Below are positions 15,684-24,272 of a DNA stretch of 64,000 nt, piece after piece. Every line of letters begins with the position of its first letter. Position 1 is the stretch's first letter. The stretch spans positions 1-64,000 of the forward strand of contig CAJOIS010000009.1 in the NCBI GenBank assembly GCA_905234645.1. The letters are read 5' to 3'. The notes beneath the pieces are model-generated. The model was not told the DNA's origin and did no database searches. It was given only the letters and a program-made list of their open reading frames with translations. Source of the stretch: an uncultured Bacteroidales bacterium. Lineage in GTDB: Bacteria; Bacteroidota; Bacteroidia; Bacteroidales; F082. Both the position numbers and the translations under genes were made by a program.

Positions 15684-16541
15684 TCATTCCTCCTCGCTCT
15701 CCAAAAACAATTCGCCTTCTCCCTGTGCAATCTGTTTGGCGTTCATGGTTGAGACCACTGGCTGGCCAGTTTCTTTTTCAACGGCCTTGCGTGCGTCGTT
15801 GGCCACAGCACCACCGCGTCGGGCGATACCGGCACTTTCAGCCATGCCTTTCGGGTTTTCATTCTTTGAGATTTGTGTCGTGGTGGCCTCCGCAAGCATA
15901 TTGATGGCAATCTCAAGGTCGGTCATGTTGTCGCGCAGATTCTCTTTCTTCAAGCCCTTCAGTTGCTTGTATTCCTTGGCAGAGAGACCGCTCCATTGAC
16001 GATAGATGATGTCGGTGAGCGAGGCAAACTGCTGCCCCTCCTCCAATCCTGCCCGTTTCCACTCGTCGGTCAGGTGTTTCCTCACTTCTATCGACCTCAT
16101 GCGCTGGTTAATCCATGCCTCCGAATAGCCCAGCCTGCGATAATCAGCCACGGCCTGCTCAAAGGACAATTCAGGATCTTGCATCTGATCGATACGTTTG
16201 GCTGCCACCTGCGCCATCCACTGCTTAACAGGCTCTGCTTTCGGTGATGGAATGGATTGTATAAGACGAAAAAGTTGCTCTGTATCAGCGACATCGGTAA
16301 GGCGCATTTTACCATCTGGAGCTTGGAATTTCAACTGGTAACAATTTGTTACCACTTCAAAACCTTCTTTTATCAGTCTACCCTTCAGCACTTTCCAATA
16401 CTTTCGCGCAGTTTGGTAGTCGCTGTCTGTCAGTACGGAAACCACATCAACGATGGAAAACCACCATTTTTCCTTATCAGTATCCCATGAGGTACGAACT
16501 CGCTTCTCTTCAAATAGTTGTATGGCTTGCTTTTGTGTCAT
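15684..16541 (-). CDS. Bro-N / DinD-like protein
   Basis: The 285-residue protein has an N-terminal Bro-N-like domain (KWWFSIVDVVSVLTDSD, residues about 24-40) of the kind found in phage antirepressors, and a C-terminal region with MRSIEVRKHLTDEWKRAG and NDARKAVEKETGQPVVST that resembles DinD, the DNA-damage-inducible RecA antagonist. There is no phage structural gene nearby, so it is best seen as a chromosomal DNA-binding protein of the Bro-N/DinD group. It has its own -7 box and diverges from the Sir2 gene. Confidence 0.75.
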   Translation of the reverse strand: MTQKQAIQLFEEKRVRTSWDTDKEKWWFSIVDVVSVLTDSDYQTARKYWKVLKGRLIKEGFEVVTNCYQLKFQAPDGKMRLTDVADTEQLFRLIQSIPSPKAEPVKQWMAQVAAKRIDQMQDPELSFEQAVADYRRLGYSEAWINQRMRSIEVRKHLTDEWKRAGLEEGQQFASLTDIIYRQWSGLSAKEYKQLKGLKKENLRDNMTDLEIAINMLAEATTTQISKNENPKGMAESAGIARRGGAVANDARKAVEKETGQPVVSTMNAKQIAQGEGELFLESEEE

Positions 16542-16568
16542 AGTATTCTGAATTCTTTATTTACTCTG

Positions 16569-16576
16569 CAAATATA
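16569..16576 (-). promoter_or_regulatory. -7 promoter box of the Bro-N/DinD-like gene
   Basis: Minus-strand TATATTTG about 30 bp before the start codon at 16541. Confidence 0.7.
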
Positions 16577-16610
16577 CAAAATTTCAGCTTATCCTACAAG
16601 ATTATTTGTA

Positions 16611-16618
16611 TAACTTTG
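16611..16618 (+). promoter_or_regulatory. -7 promoter box of the Sir2 gene
   Basis: TAACTTTG about 30 bp before the ATG at 16648. With the divergent box at 16569 it forms a compact back-to-back promoter. Confidence 0.75.
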
Positions 16619-16647
16619 CACCAGAAAAACATCAAAGAAAAAACGCT

Positions 16648-17400
16648 ATGAATAACGAAGAAAAAATCAAGCAAGCCGCTGAGATCCTGTCGAAGGCGAA
16701 GAACATCGTGGGTTTCACTGGTGCAGGCACCTCGGCTGAGAGCGGTATCCCGCCTTTCCGTGGCGAGGGCGGCATCTGGAACCAGTACGACCCCAACTCA
16801 CTCGACATCGACTTCTACTACCGCCATACCAAGGAGTCGTGGAAGATCATCCGCGAGGTGTTCTATAACTTCTTCAGCAACAAGGACATCAAACCCAATC
16901 CTGGACATCTCATTTTGGCCAAATGGGAGAAGGAAGGCCGCCTGAGCAGCGTCATCACCCAGAACATCGACGACCTGCACACCGTGGCAGGCAACACTGT
17001 GGTGTATGAGTTTCACGGCAATATGTCGCGCTTCGTCTGCACGAAATGCTGCCACAAGGTCGATGCCAAGAGCCTGACACTCACCGAGGAACCGCCCCGT
17101 TGCGCCCAATGCGGTGGACTGATGAAGCCCGACTTCATCTTCTTCGGCGAAGGTATCCCTGAGGACGCTTACTACGGCTCGGTGCGTGCCGCCGAAAACT
17201 GTGACGCCTTTGTCATCATCGGCACTTCGGGACAGGTCAGTCCGGCCAATATGATTCCCGGCATCGCCAAACGCAACGGCGCGAAGATCATCGAAATCAA
17301 CATGGAGCCTTCGACTTATACGAACTACATCACTGACATCTATCTCGAAGGCAAGTCGGGTGAAATTCTGCCCGCGATTGACGCCTTGATGACAAGGTAA
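16648..17400 (+). CDS. Sir2-family NAD-dependent protein deacetylase
   Basis: The start at 16648 (MNNEEKIKQAAEIL) follows the promoter; the track start at 16606 overlaps it. The 250-residue product has the sirtuin NAD site (GFTGAGTSAESGIPPFR), the catalytic region QNIDDLH and the active-site HG (YEFHGNM), two zinc-binding CxxC pairs (CTKC and CAQC), and the late IIGTSGQVSPA strand. It would remove acyl groups from lysines using NAD+. Its stop codon directly abuts the stop of the convergent glycosylase gene, leaving no room for a separate terminator. Confidence 0.92.
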   Translation: MNNEEKIKQAAEILSKAKNIVGFTGAGTSAESGIPPFRGEGGIWNQYDPNSLDIDFYYRHTKESWKIIREVFYNFFSNKDIKPNPGHLILAKWEKEGRLSSVITQNIDDLHTVAGNTVVYEFHGNMSRFVCTKCCHKVDAKSLTLTEEPPRCAQCGGLMKPDFIFFGEGIPEDAYYGSVRAAENCDAFVIIGTSGQVSPANMIPGIAKRNGAKIIEINMEPSTYTNYITDIYLEGKSGEILPAIDALMTR

Positions 17401-17967
17401 TTAGGCGCCAAATACCGCCTCAAACATCCGTTTATAAGCTTCAACTTTTTTGTCAAATGACAAAGGATAGGCTCTTGAAGATGAGGGTAATCGATACAGT
17501 GTTAAACCATCTTCAAGAGCCACTTTCGTGTTGGGCGAAGGGATCGTATCGACGTTGAAATAACTGCACACTTCCGTGGTGGCCTTCTCGCCCGTCGTGG
17601 CGATGGCATGGCATTGCGGCATTTGGGCAAGCAAGGCCCGAATGTCGGTGTGCTCGACGATTTCCAAGAAGGCATCCGAGGCATTGTCTTTCAGCCGCTT
17701 GACCGCCATGGCGGTGTCGAAGAAGGCGATGCCTTTCTCGTTGAGGAAAGCCACGATTTCATCCTTTTTGAAGCATTTATGCTCTGTATCAACGAAATGG
17801 TTGCGATCGCCAAACCAGATCTCGCCCTCGATGCGCCAGTGGTCGTTGATGAAATTGGGGTAGAAAAAGTCCATACACCAACGCTTCTTCGGCGGAGGGA
17901 AACTGCCAAGGAATAAGACTCTTGCATTTGAGGGAAGAAATGGCTCTAATGGATGATGTTCTATCAT
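17401..17967 (-). CDS. Uracil-DNA glycosylase superfamily protein
   Basis: The ATG at 17967 (MIEHHPLEPFLPSNARVLFL) begins a clear family N-terminus; the track start at 18102 adds sequence from a palindromic spacer. The 188-residue protein has the GSFPPPKKRW loop that replaces the catalytic-water motif in this branch and a late SSSRAY segment near the minor-groove loop position. Members excise damaged or mismatched bases. It converges with the Sir2 gene with zero spacing. Confidence 0.78.
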   Translation of the reverse strand: MIEHHPLEPFLPSNARVLFLGSFPPPKKRWCMDFFYPNFINDHWRIEGEIWFGDRNHFVDTEHKCFKKDEIVAFLNEKGIAFFDTAMAVKRLKDNASDAFLEIVEHTDIRALLAQMPQCHAIATTGEKATTEVCSYFNVDTIPSPNTKVALEDGLTLYRLPSSSRAYPLSFDKKVEAYKRMFEAVFGA

Positions 17968-18090
17968 AATAATAGCAATTCTTTTATTAATTGACTTGAG
18001 ACCGTTTTGGCACTCTTTCTCTTTTACCGTCATGGCGGACAAGGATCCGCCATCTCCCAAATGCGGAGACGAAACCCTCTCGCATTGGAG

Positions 18091-18111
18091 ATTGCGGGTC
18101 AAGCCCGCAAT
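18091..18111. repeat. Palindromic intergenic repeat (ATTGCGGG/CCCGCAAT)
   Basis: An 8-bp perfect stem with a 5-nt loop, embedded in a spacer full of similar words. It lies directly beyond the stop codon of the GH29 gene and might act as a terminator stem, but there is no T-run. Confidence 0.6.
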
Positions 18112-18116
18112 GACAG

Positions 18117-19580
18117 TTAGGGCGCAAGTTCGGTTGTTTCTGCCAAATAAGCCCCTACTTTATTAATGCACAAAGTACCCTTAAAGACTTTAAACCTGAT
18201 TCTTAATTTATCAGCCTTAACCGACTGGAAACGAACAAGTCGCTTGTAACCGACGGTGGTCGTTGGCTCGTTCACTTCGATGGGTAACCATTTACCATTA
18301 AAGTAATAATCCAAATAAAATGCATCAACATTCTGTCCCAAAGGAATATACTCTTGTAAAAGAAAGCGGTTAAAAGCGGTAGTTTTCGGAAAATCGAAGA
18401 TAAGTTCGGCTTGATGGACGCCGTCTTCCGTCGCCCAGTATTTGGTGTAGTCCTCATTCAACACGTGCTTCGGTCCGAACCGCCATGAACGGGTGTTGCT
18501 AGCTGATACCTTGCAACCTTTCAACAAGTTGTCGGCAAATTCCTTTTGCAGCTTCTGATGCCATTGCACGGCATTGGCCGAATCGATGCTCGGGATCCTA
18601 CCCTCTTGATTCACAGGGAAATTGAGCAGCAGGTTGGCATTATGGCCTACACTCTGGTAATACAAATCCATCAGTTGATCCACGGTTTTCACCAGGCTGT
18701 CTTCGCTGGCATGGTAGAACCAACCCGGACGAATGGAGACATCCACCTCGGCGGGCAGCCATGCCTCGCCATCACGATAGCCTTGTTGCAAAGCCTTAGT
18801 GTCGTTAAGCGATTCAAAATCAGTTTTGTACATACACCATTGCGTGGCACCAGCCTTGCCTTCTTCGTTGCCAATCCAACGCAGCGTAGGCACCGTGCCG
18901 CCGAAAATACTCGCCTCGGGACAGTATTTCCACACAATGTCCCTTGCTTTCTCGTAATTGTAATACTTCTCCGCGATGATGGAACGAATGTCATCGGCAC
19001 CGCCATACCAGCCCGTGCCGCCGTTAGCGCCATCAAACCAGAACTCGAACAAAGGTCCATAATTACTCACAAGTTCCTCAATCTGACGGTGATAGATGTC
19101 GACATAGCCTTGGTAACCATACTCGGCACAATTGCGGTCCCAAGGCGAGAGATACAGCCCAAACTTCAGTCCGTGCTTCTTGCAAACCTCCGCCAGTTCC
19201 TTGACCAAATCTCCTTCCCCTTTTTTGTAATGGGTGTTCCTAATACAATAGTCCGTTGTCTCGGTCGGCCAGAGGCAGAAACCGTCGTGGTGCTTCGCGG
19301 TGAGGATCACGCCTTTCATGCCAGCGGCTTTCAAAGTCAAAACCCATTGCTCGCAGTCCAGATTTGTGGGATTGAAAGTATAGGATGGCGTGTTGCCAAA
19401 GCCCCATTCCATATCATTGAAGGTATTCAGACCGAAATGGATAAAGGCATAGGTTTCAAGCTGTTGCCATTCCAACTGTTGGGGTGTCGGAACAGGTTGG
19501 CTTGGCTCAGGACGATGGGCGCAGGAGGCCAAAGCCAGGCTTGCCAAAACAATATAAGTTGCCGCTTTACGCATAAGCAT
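18117..19580 (-). CDS. GH29 alpha-L-fucosidase lipoprotein
   Basis: I choose ATG 19580 (MLMRKAATYIVLASLALASC), which puts a lipobox (LASC) at the right distance; ATG 19574 is equally possible. The mature protein has the GH29 barrel with AKHHDGFCLWPT, the YLSPWDRN strand and the nucleophile region FEFWFDGANG. The C-terminal 120 residues look like a discoidin/F5-8-type carbohydrate-binding domain. It would release terminal fucose from glycans at the cell surface. It is divergent from galK, so fucosylated, galactose-containing glycans could be the shared substrate; that link is inferred. Confidence 0.88.
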   Translation of the reverse strand: MLMRKAATYIVLASLALASCAHRPEPSQPVPTPQQLEWQQLETYAFIHFGLNTFNDMEWGFGNTPSYTFNPTNLDCEQWVLTLKAAGMKGVILTAKHHDGFCLWPTETTDYCIRNTHYKKGEGDLVKELAEVCKKHGLKFGLYLSPWDRNCAEYGYQGYVDIYHRQIEELVSNYGPLFEFWFDGANGGTGWYGGADDIRSIIAEKYYNYEKARDIVWKYCPEASIFGGTVPTLRWIGNEEGKAGATQWCMYKTDFESLNDTKALQQGYRDGEAWLPAEVDVSIRPGWFYHASEDSLVKTVDQLMDLYYQSVGHNANLLLNFPVNQEGRIPSIDSANAVQWHQKLQKEFADNLLKGCKVSASNTRSWRFGPKHVLNEDYTKYWATEDGVHQAELIFDFPKTTAFNRFLLQEYIPLGQNVDAFYLDYYFNGKWLPIEVNEPTTTVGYKRLVRFQSVKADKLRIRFKVFKGTLCINKVGAYLAETTELAP

Positions 19581-19668
19581 CAAATTTTCCACAAAAATAG
19601 AAAAATTCAACCCTTACAACCGATTTTTTTAGTAATTTGCGCCCAAATTGAACAAACATTTTGCATCT

Positions 19669-20814
19669 ATGACCATTGAAGAATTGAAATCCGTTTTCAA
19701 ACAACGCTTTGATAACGAGGGCGTTCTATATACCTCGCCCGGACGCGTCAACCTGATTGGAGAGCATACCGACTACAATGGTGGCTATGTCTTCCCCGGC
19801 GCCATCGACAAAGGCATCTACGCCTGCATCCGCCTCAACGGCACCGACAAGGTCCGTGCCTACTCCGCTGACTATGATGCCTATAGCGAGTTCGGCCTCA
19901 ACGAAGAGGACAAACCCAACGAGCCATGGGCACGCTATATCTTCGGCGTGTGCCGCGAGATCCAGAAGCGCGGCTATAAGGTCGCAGGCTTCGACACCGC
20001 CTTCTTCGGCAACGTGCCGCTCGGTGCGGGCATGTCGTCGTCGGCCGCCTTGGAGAGCACCTTTGCCTTCGCCCTCAACGACTTGCTGAACCTCAACATC
20101 GACAAGTTCGAGTTGGCCCGTATCGGTCAATCCACCGAGCACAACTACTGCGGCGTGAAGTGTGGCATCATGGACCAGTTCGCCTCGCTCTTCGGCAAGG
20201 CGGGCCACCTGATGCGCCTCAACTGCGCCACGATGGAGTTCGAGTATTTCCCCTTCAACCCCAAGGGCTACAAGGTGGTGTTGTTGGACACCGTCGTGAA
20301 ACACGAACTGGCATCCTCTGCATACAACCGCCGCCGTGAATCCTGCGAGAACGCCTGCGCCCACATCGCCAAGAAGCATCCCGAGGTGAAGTATCTGAGC
20401 GACGCCACTATGGCCATGCTCAATGAAATAGATGTTGAAATCCCCGCCGAGGATTACATGCGCGCGGAGTATGTCATCGGTGAGAAGCAGCGCGTCCTCG
20501 ACGTGTGCAACGCCTTGGAGCGAGGTGACTATGAGACCGTCGGTGACCGCATGTACGGTACGCACTACGGCATGAGCAAGCTCTACGAAGTGAGCTGCGA
20601 GGAACTGGACTACCTCAACGACATCGCCAAGGAATTTGGCGTGACCGGTTCCCGCGTGATGGGCGGCGGCTTCGGTGGCTGCACCATCAACCTGGTGAAG
20701 GAAAACCTTTATGATGCCTTCATTACCACGGCAAAGGAGAAATTCAATGCCAAATTCGGACATGAACCAAAGATTTATGATGTCGTGATATCTGATGGCG
20801 CTAGGAAATTGTAA
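19669..20814 (+). CDS. galK: Galactokinase
   Basis: The ATG at 19669 (MTIEELKSVFKQRF) gives 381 residues, the usual size. Family motifs are complete: PGRVNLIGEHTDYNGGYVFP near the N-terminus, the phosphate-binding GAGMSSSAALES near residue 125, and GGGFGGCTINLV near residue 335. It phosphorylates galactose at C1. It opens a co-directional set with a nucleotidyltransferase, galM and an MFS sugar permease. No galT is present in the window, so the adjacent nucleotidyltransferase may make the UDP-sugar instead. Confidence 0.95.
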   Translation: MTIEELKSVFKQRFDNEGVLYTSPGRVNLIGEHTDYNGGYVFPGAIDKGIYACIRLNGTDKVRAYSADYDAYSEFGLNEEDKPNEPWARYIFGVCREIQKRGYKVAGFDTAFFGNVPLGAGMSSSAALESTFAFALNDLLNLNIDKFELARIGQSTEHNYCGVKCGIMDQFASLFGKAGHLMRLNCATMEFEYFPFNPKGYKVVLLDTVVKHELASSAYNRRRESCENACAHIAKKHPEVKYLSDATMAMLNEIDVEIPAEDYMRAEYVIGEKQRVLDVCNALERGDYETVGDRMYGTHYGMSKLYEVSCEELDYLNDIAKEFGVTGSRVMGGGFGGCTINLVKENLYDAFITTAKEKFNAKFGHEPKIYDVVISDGARKL

Positions 20815-20816
20815 AA

Positions 20817-20877
20817 TGTAGGGGCGGACCCATGTGTCCGCCCATTCAACGGGCAGACACGCAGGTCTGCCCCTACA
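20817..20877. repeat. Nested palindromic repeat after galK
   Basis: TGTAGGGGCGGAC at the left pairs with GTCTGCCCCTACA at the right, and each half also folds on itself (GGGCGGAC/GTCCGCCC and GGGCAGAC/GTCTGCCC). It fills most of the 97-bp spacer between galK and the nucleotidyltransferase. Confidence 0.85.
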
Positions 20878-20911
20878 AATAAACGATTAAACAAATAAAC
20901 AATTCAACATA

Positions 20912-21791
20912 ATGAAACCAACCCTATTAGTATTAGCCGCAGGCATGGGTTCCAGATACGGTGCCCTGAAGCAGATGGATGGCGTCGGCCCGAACAACGA
21001 AGCCATTCTCGACTATTCCATTTTCGACGCCAAGCGCGCCGGCTTCGGCAAGGTGGTCTTCGTCATCCGCGAGGACTTCGCCGAGGCGTTCATACGGCAT
21101 CCCCGTTGAATATGTCTACCAATCCCTCGACAAGCTGCCGGAGGGCTTCAGCGTCCCCGAAGGTCGCGTGAAACCCTGGGGCACCTGCCACGCCGTTCTG
21201 ATGGCCAAGGACGTGATCCACGAGCCTTTTGCCGCCATCAACGCCGATGACTTCTATGGCAAGGAAGCCTACGAGGTGCTGGCCAAGTATCTCATGGAAT
21301 GTGAAGGCAAGACGGGCGCCTACAGCATGGTGGCCTACAAGCTGCGCAACACCATGTCGGACTTCGGCACGGTCTCACGCGGCATCTGCACCGCCGATGC
21401 GGAAGGACATTTGCAAACCATCGTCGAGCGCACGGCCATCGGTCACACCGAAGACGGCGGCGCGGCCTACACCGACGAGACGGGCAGCCATCCGTTGGAT
21501 ATGGACTCGCTCGTTTCCATGAACTTCTTCGGCTTCACGCCTGACTTCTTCGAGTATTCTGAGAAGGGCTTCGTCGAGTTCCTGAAAGGTCCTGCCCAGA
21601 CCAACATCAAGGCCGAGTTCTTCATCCCGCTGATGGTCAACCAAAGCATCAACGACGGCACAGCGAAACTGAGAGTGCTGTCGAGCAACGCCTCATGGTT
21701 CGGCGTCACCTACAAGGAAGACAAGCCCGACGTAATGCGCAAAATCCGCGAGTTGATTGAAAAGGGCGTGTATCCGAATAATTTATGGTAA
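20912..21791 (+). pseudogene. Sugar-phosphate nucleotidyltransferase, reading frame broken
   Basis: The first 62 or so codons (MKPTLLVLAAGMGSRYGALK, the nucleotide-binding loop, then a DYSIFDAKRAGFGKVVF strand) run in one frame; the rest, from GIPVEYVYQSLDKLPEGF through AAINADDFYG to the C-terminus, is in another. Between FAEAF and GIPVEY roughly ten residues seem to be missing, consistent with loss of 3n+2 bases near 21098. Apart from this the protein is a typical NTP-dependent sugar-1-phosphate nucleotidyltransferase. Its place between galK and galM suggests it converts galactose-1-phosphate to UDP-galactose. Either a real deletion or an assembly error. Confidence 0.8.
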
Positions 21792-21800
21792 GTATTATTG

Positions 21801-21873
21801 GACACGAGACTTCGAGACACGAGACGCGAGACGGTGGTTTTGTCCCGCGTCCCGCAGTCCCGTGTCCCGTGTC
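21801..21873. repeat. GAGACGCGAGAC-type inverted repeat
   Basis: GACACGAGAC, GACACGAGACGCGAGAC on the left and GTCCCGCGTCCCGCAGTCCCGTGTC on the right form an imperfect palindrome that fills the spacer between the nucleotidyltransferase and galM. Related words occur at about 138-170. Confidence 0.75.
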
Positions 21874-21886
21874 AAAATAATAAACT

Positions 21887-22942
21887 ATGAACATAGAAGT
21901 AAAAACCTGGGGCAAAACCCCTGACAATAAAGACATCAAGCTCTACACCCTGACCAACGCCAATGGCATTAAGGTGCAGCTGAGCGACATCGGTGCGGGC
22001 ATCGTGAGCATCGTCACACCCGACCGCAACGGCCACATGGACGACATCGTGCTGGGCTATCCCAACGCCACCGACTACTATGGTGACGGTCCCTGCGCGG
22101 GCAAGACGCCAGGTCGTTTCGCCAACCGCATCGCCAACGGTCGCTTTACGATGGACGATAAGGAATATCAACTTGAGCTGAACACGGGCGACGGCAAGCA
22201 CCACCTCCACGGCGGCAGCATCGGCTTCGCCAACCAGAAATGGGCCAGCCGCATCAATGGTGAGAACATAGTGTTCACCTACCTCTCGGCCGACGGCGAG
22301 GCGGGCTATCCCGCAGAGCTGGTGACCAAGGTGTACTACACCCTCAACGACGAAAACGAGCTGAACATCCGCTTCTGCGCCTATTCGTCTGACAAGACCA
22401 TCATCAACCTGACCAACCACACCTATTTCAACCTGAAAGGCGAAGGCAACGGCGATATCCTCGACCACAAGCTGCATTTGAATGCCTCGCGTTTTCTGCC
22501 CGCCACTAACGAGCTGATTACCACTGGTGAGATGGCCCCCGTAACTGACACCCCGATGGACTTCACTCAAGCCAAGCCGATTGGTCGTGACATCAAGGAA
22601 GCCTTCCCTGACCTCATTAATGGCAAGGGCTACGACAGCTGCTGGGTCATCGACGGCGTGGAAAAGGACAAGCTCTCGTTGGCCGCCGAGCTCTCACACG
22701 AGGGCGTGGGGCGCATGGTGAAGATCTACACCACCCAGCCTGGCGTGCAGGTCTACACCGGCAACTGGCTCTCGGGTTGTCCCAAAGGCAAAAACGGCCA
22801 TATCTACGAAGACTATTCAGGTGTCGCCTTGGAGTGCCAAGGTCTCCCCGACTCACCCAACAAGCCTAACTTCCCCAACACCTTCCTGCGTGCTGGAGAA
22901 GAATACAGCGAAACCATCATCTTCAAATTCTCAACCATATAA
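21887..22942 (+). CDS. galM: Aldose 1-epimerase (mutarotase)
   Basis: The 351-residue cytoplasmic protein has the galactose mutarotase signatures: GRFANRIANGRF near residue 83, HLHGGSIGFANQKW near 105 with the catalytic-type histidine, NLTNHTYFNLKGEG near 170, and a late DYSGVALECQGLPDSPN segment with the conserved glutamate. It interconverts alpha and beta anomers of galactose for GalK. It lies between the nucleotidyltransferase and a sugar permease. A second, lipoprotein-type epimerase is encoded at 29888-31033. Confidence 0.93.
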   Translation: MNIEVKTWGKTPDNKDIKLYTLTNANGIKVQLSDIGAGIVSIVTPDRNGHMDDIVLGYPNATDYYGDGPCAGKTPGRFANRIANGRFTMDDKEYQLELNTGDGKHHLHGGSIGFANQKWASRINGENIVFTYLSADGEAGYPAELVTKVYYTLNDENELNIRFCAYSSDKTIINLTNHTYFNLKGEGNGDILDHKLHLNASRFLPATNELITTGEMAPVTDTPMDFTQAKPIGRDIKEAFPDLINGKGYDSCWVIDGVEKDKLSLAAELSHEGVGRMVKIYTTQPGVQVYTGNWLSGCPKGKNGHIYEDYSGVALECQGLPDSPNKPNFPNTFLRAGEEYSETIIFKFSTI

Positions 22943-22982
22943 TTTTTAAATCTTTGAATTTTAAATCTTTAAATCCAAAATA

Positions 22983-24272
22983 ATGAGTACAAAAACTAAA
23001 CAATGGGGCGCCATCATCGTGATGATTGCCCTATTCGCCATGATTGCCTTCGTGACCAACCTCTGTTCACCTATGGCCGTCATCGTGAAGAACCAATTCG
23101 GTGCTAGCAACTTTCTGTCGCAAATCGGCAACTACGGTAACTTTATCGCCTATCTCGTCATGGGTATTCCCTCTGGCATGCTCATCAAGAAGTTCGGCTA
23201 TAAGAAGACCGCGTTGATAGCCCTTGCGGTAGGTATCGTCGGTATCCTCGTGCAGTGGGCCAGCGGTAGGCTAGGCTTTGGCGTCTACCTCATCGGTGCT
23301 TTCATCGCCGGCTTCTGCATGTGCATGTTGAATACTGTCGTCAACCCGATGCTGAACCTCCTCGGTGGTGGCGGCAACAAAGGCAACCAACTCATCCAAA
23401 TCGGTGGCGTTTTCAACTCGGCCGCTGCCGTGGCGGTCTACATCCTCATGGGCGCCCTTATCGGCGAGGCTACCAAGGCCAAAATTTCCGATGCCACCCC
23501 TGCCCTGTTGATAGCATTGGCCATCTTTGTCATCGGCTTCATCGTCATCCTCTTCACCAAGATTGAAGAGCCACAACAACCCGTTGAGGTGAAGTCGGAA
23601 GTGAAGGACAAATACAGCGCCTTCTCGTTCCGTCACTTCAAGCTCGGCATCTTGGCCATCTTCCTCTATGGTGGCATCGAAGTGGGTACACCAACCTATA
23701 TCCTGCAGTATTTGACCTCCGAGCCCACTGCGGCTACGCCAGGTCTTGGCATGAGCGGCACCATCGCTGGCCTCATCGTGGCCGTCTATTGGCTGATGAT
23801 GCTTGTTGGTCGTTTCATCGGTGGCGCCATCGGCGGCAAGGTGTCATCGAAAGCCATGGTGACAACGGTTTCCATTGCAGCCATCGCTTTGGTGTTGTTC
23901 GGCATGTTTGCCCCGACCACTTGGCAGGTCAATGTGCCTGGCATCGACTGGGCTAACCTGAAGCTCATCTGGGCTGAAGTGCCCGTCGGCATCTTCGCCT
24001 TCATCCTTGTAGGCCTGTGCACTTCGGTGATGTGGGGCGCCATCTTCAACCTCGCCACGGAAGGCTTGGGCAAGTACACCGCCATCGCTTCGGGTGCCTT
24101 CATGACCATGGTATTCGGCTTCGCCATCATGGTGGGTTTGCAAGGCCTCGTCGCCGACTGGACGGGCAGCTACATGACCAGCTACGTTGTCGTGCTGTTC
24201 TGCGCCGCATACATCCTCTTCTACGCCCTTGTGGGTTCGAAGAACGTCAATAAGGACATTCCTGTAGACTGA
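22983..24272 (+). CDS. MFS sugar permease (glucose/galactose or fucose type)
   Basis: The 429-residue protein has about 12 hydrophobic segments and belongs to the FucP/GluP branch of the major facilitator superfamily, with a long loop containing KIEEPQQPVEVKSEVKDKY between the two six-helix halves. It should import a hexose by proton symport; galactose is the best guess from the operon. The stop codon TGA overlaps the ATG of the next gene by one base (TGATG), suggesting coupled translation. The spacer upstream of it is a run of AAATCTTTGAA-like words. Confidence 0.88.
   Translation: MSTKTKQWGAIIVMIALFAMIAFVTNLCSPMAVIVKNQFGASNFLSQIGNYGNFIAYLVMGIPSGMLIKKFGYKKTALIALAVGIVGILVQWASGRLGFGVYLIGAFIAGFCMCMLNTVVNPMLNLLGGGGNKGNQLIQIGGVFNSAAAVAVYILMGALIGEATKAKISDATPALLIALAIFVIGFIVILFTKIEEPQQPVEVKSEVKDKYSAFSFRHFKLGILAIFLYGGIEVGTPTYILQYLTSEPTAATPGLGMSGTIAGLIVAVYWLMMLVGRFIGGAIGGKVSSKAMVTTVSIAAIALVLFGMFAPTTWQVNVPGIDWANLKLIWAEVPVGIFAFILVGLCTSVMWGAIFNLATEGLGKYTAIASGAFMTMVFGFAIMVGLQGLVADWTGSYMTSYVVVLFCAAYILFYALVGSKNVNKDIPVD

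Noticed and set aside
15684-16541. Bro-N/DinD-like gene as evidence of a prophage
   Set aside because: No capsid, tail, terminase, lysis or integrase gene lies in the window; such genes also occur alone in chromosomes.
18546-19679. 377-residue ORF antisense to the fucosidase gene
   Set aside because: Shadow ORF; the opposite strand encodes a complete GH29 lipoprotein with signal peptide.
19726-20763. 345-residue ORF antisense to galK
   Set aside because: It is a shadow of the GC-rich galK codons; galK has all family motifs and the antisense product has none.
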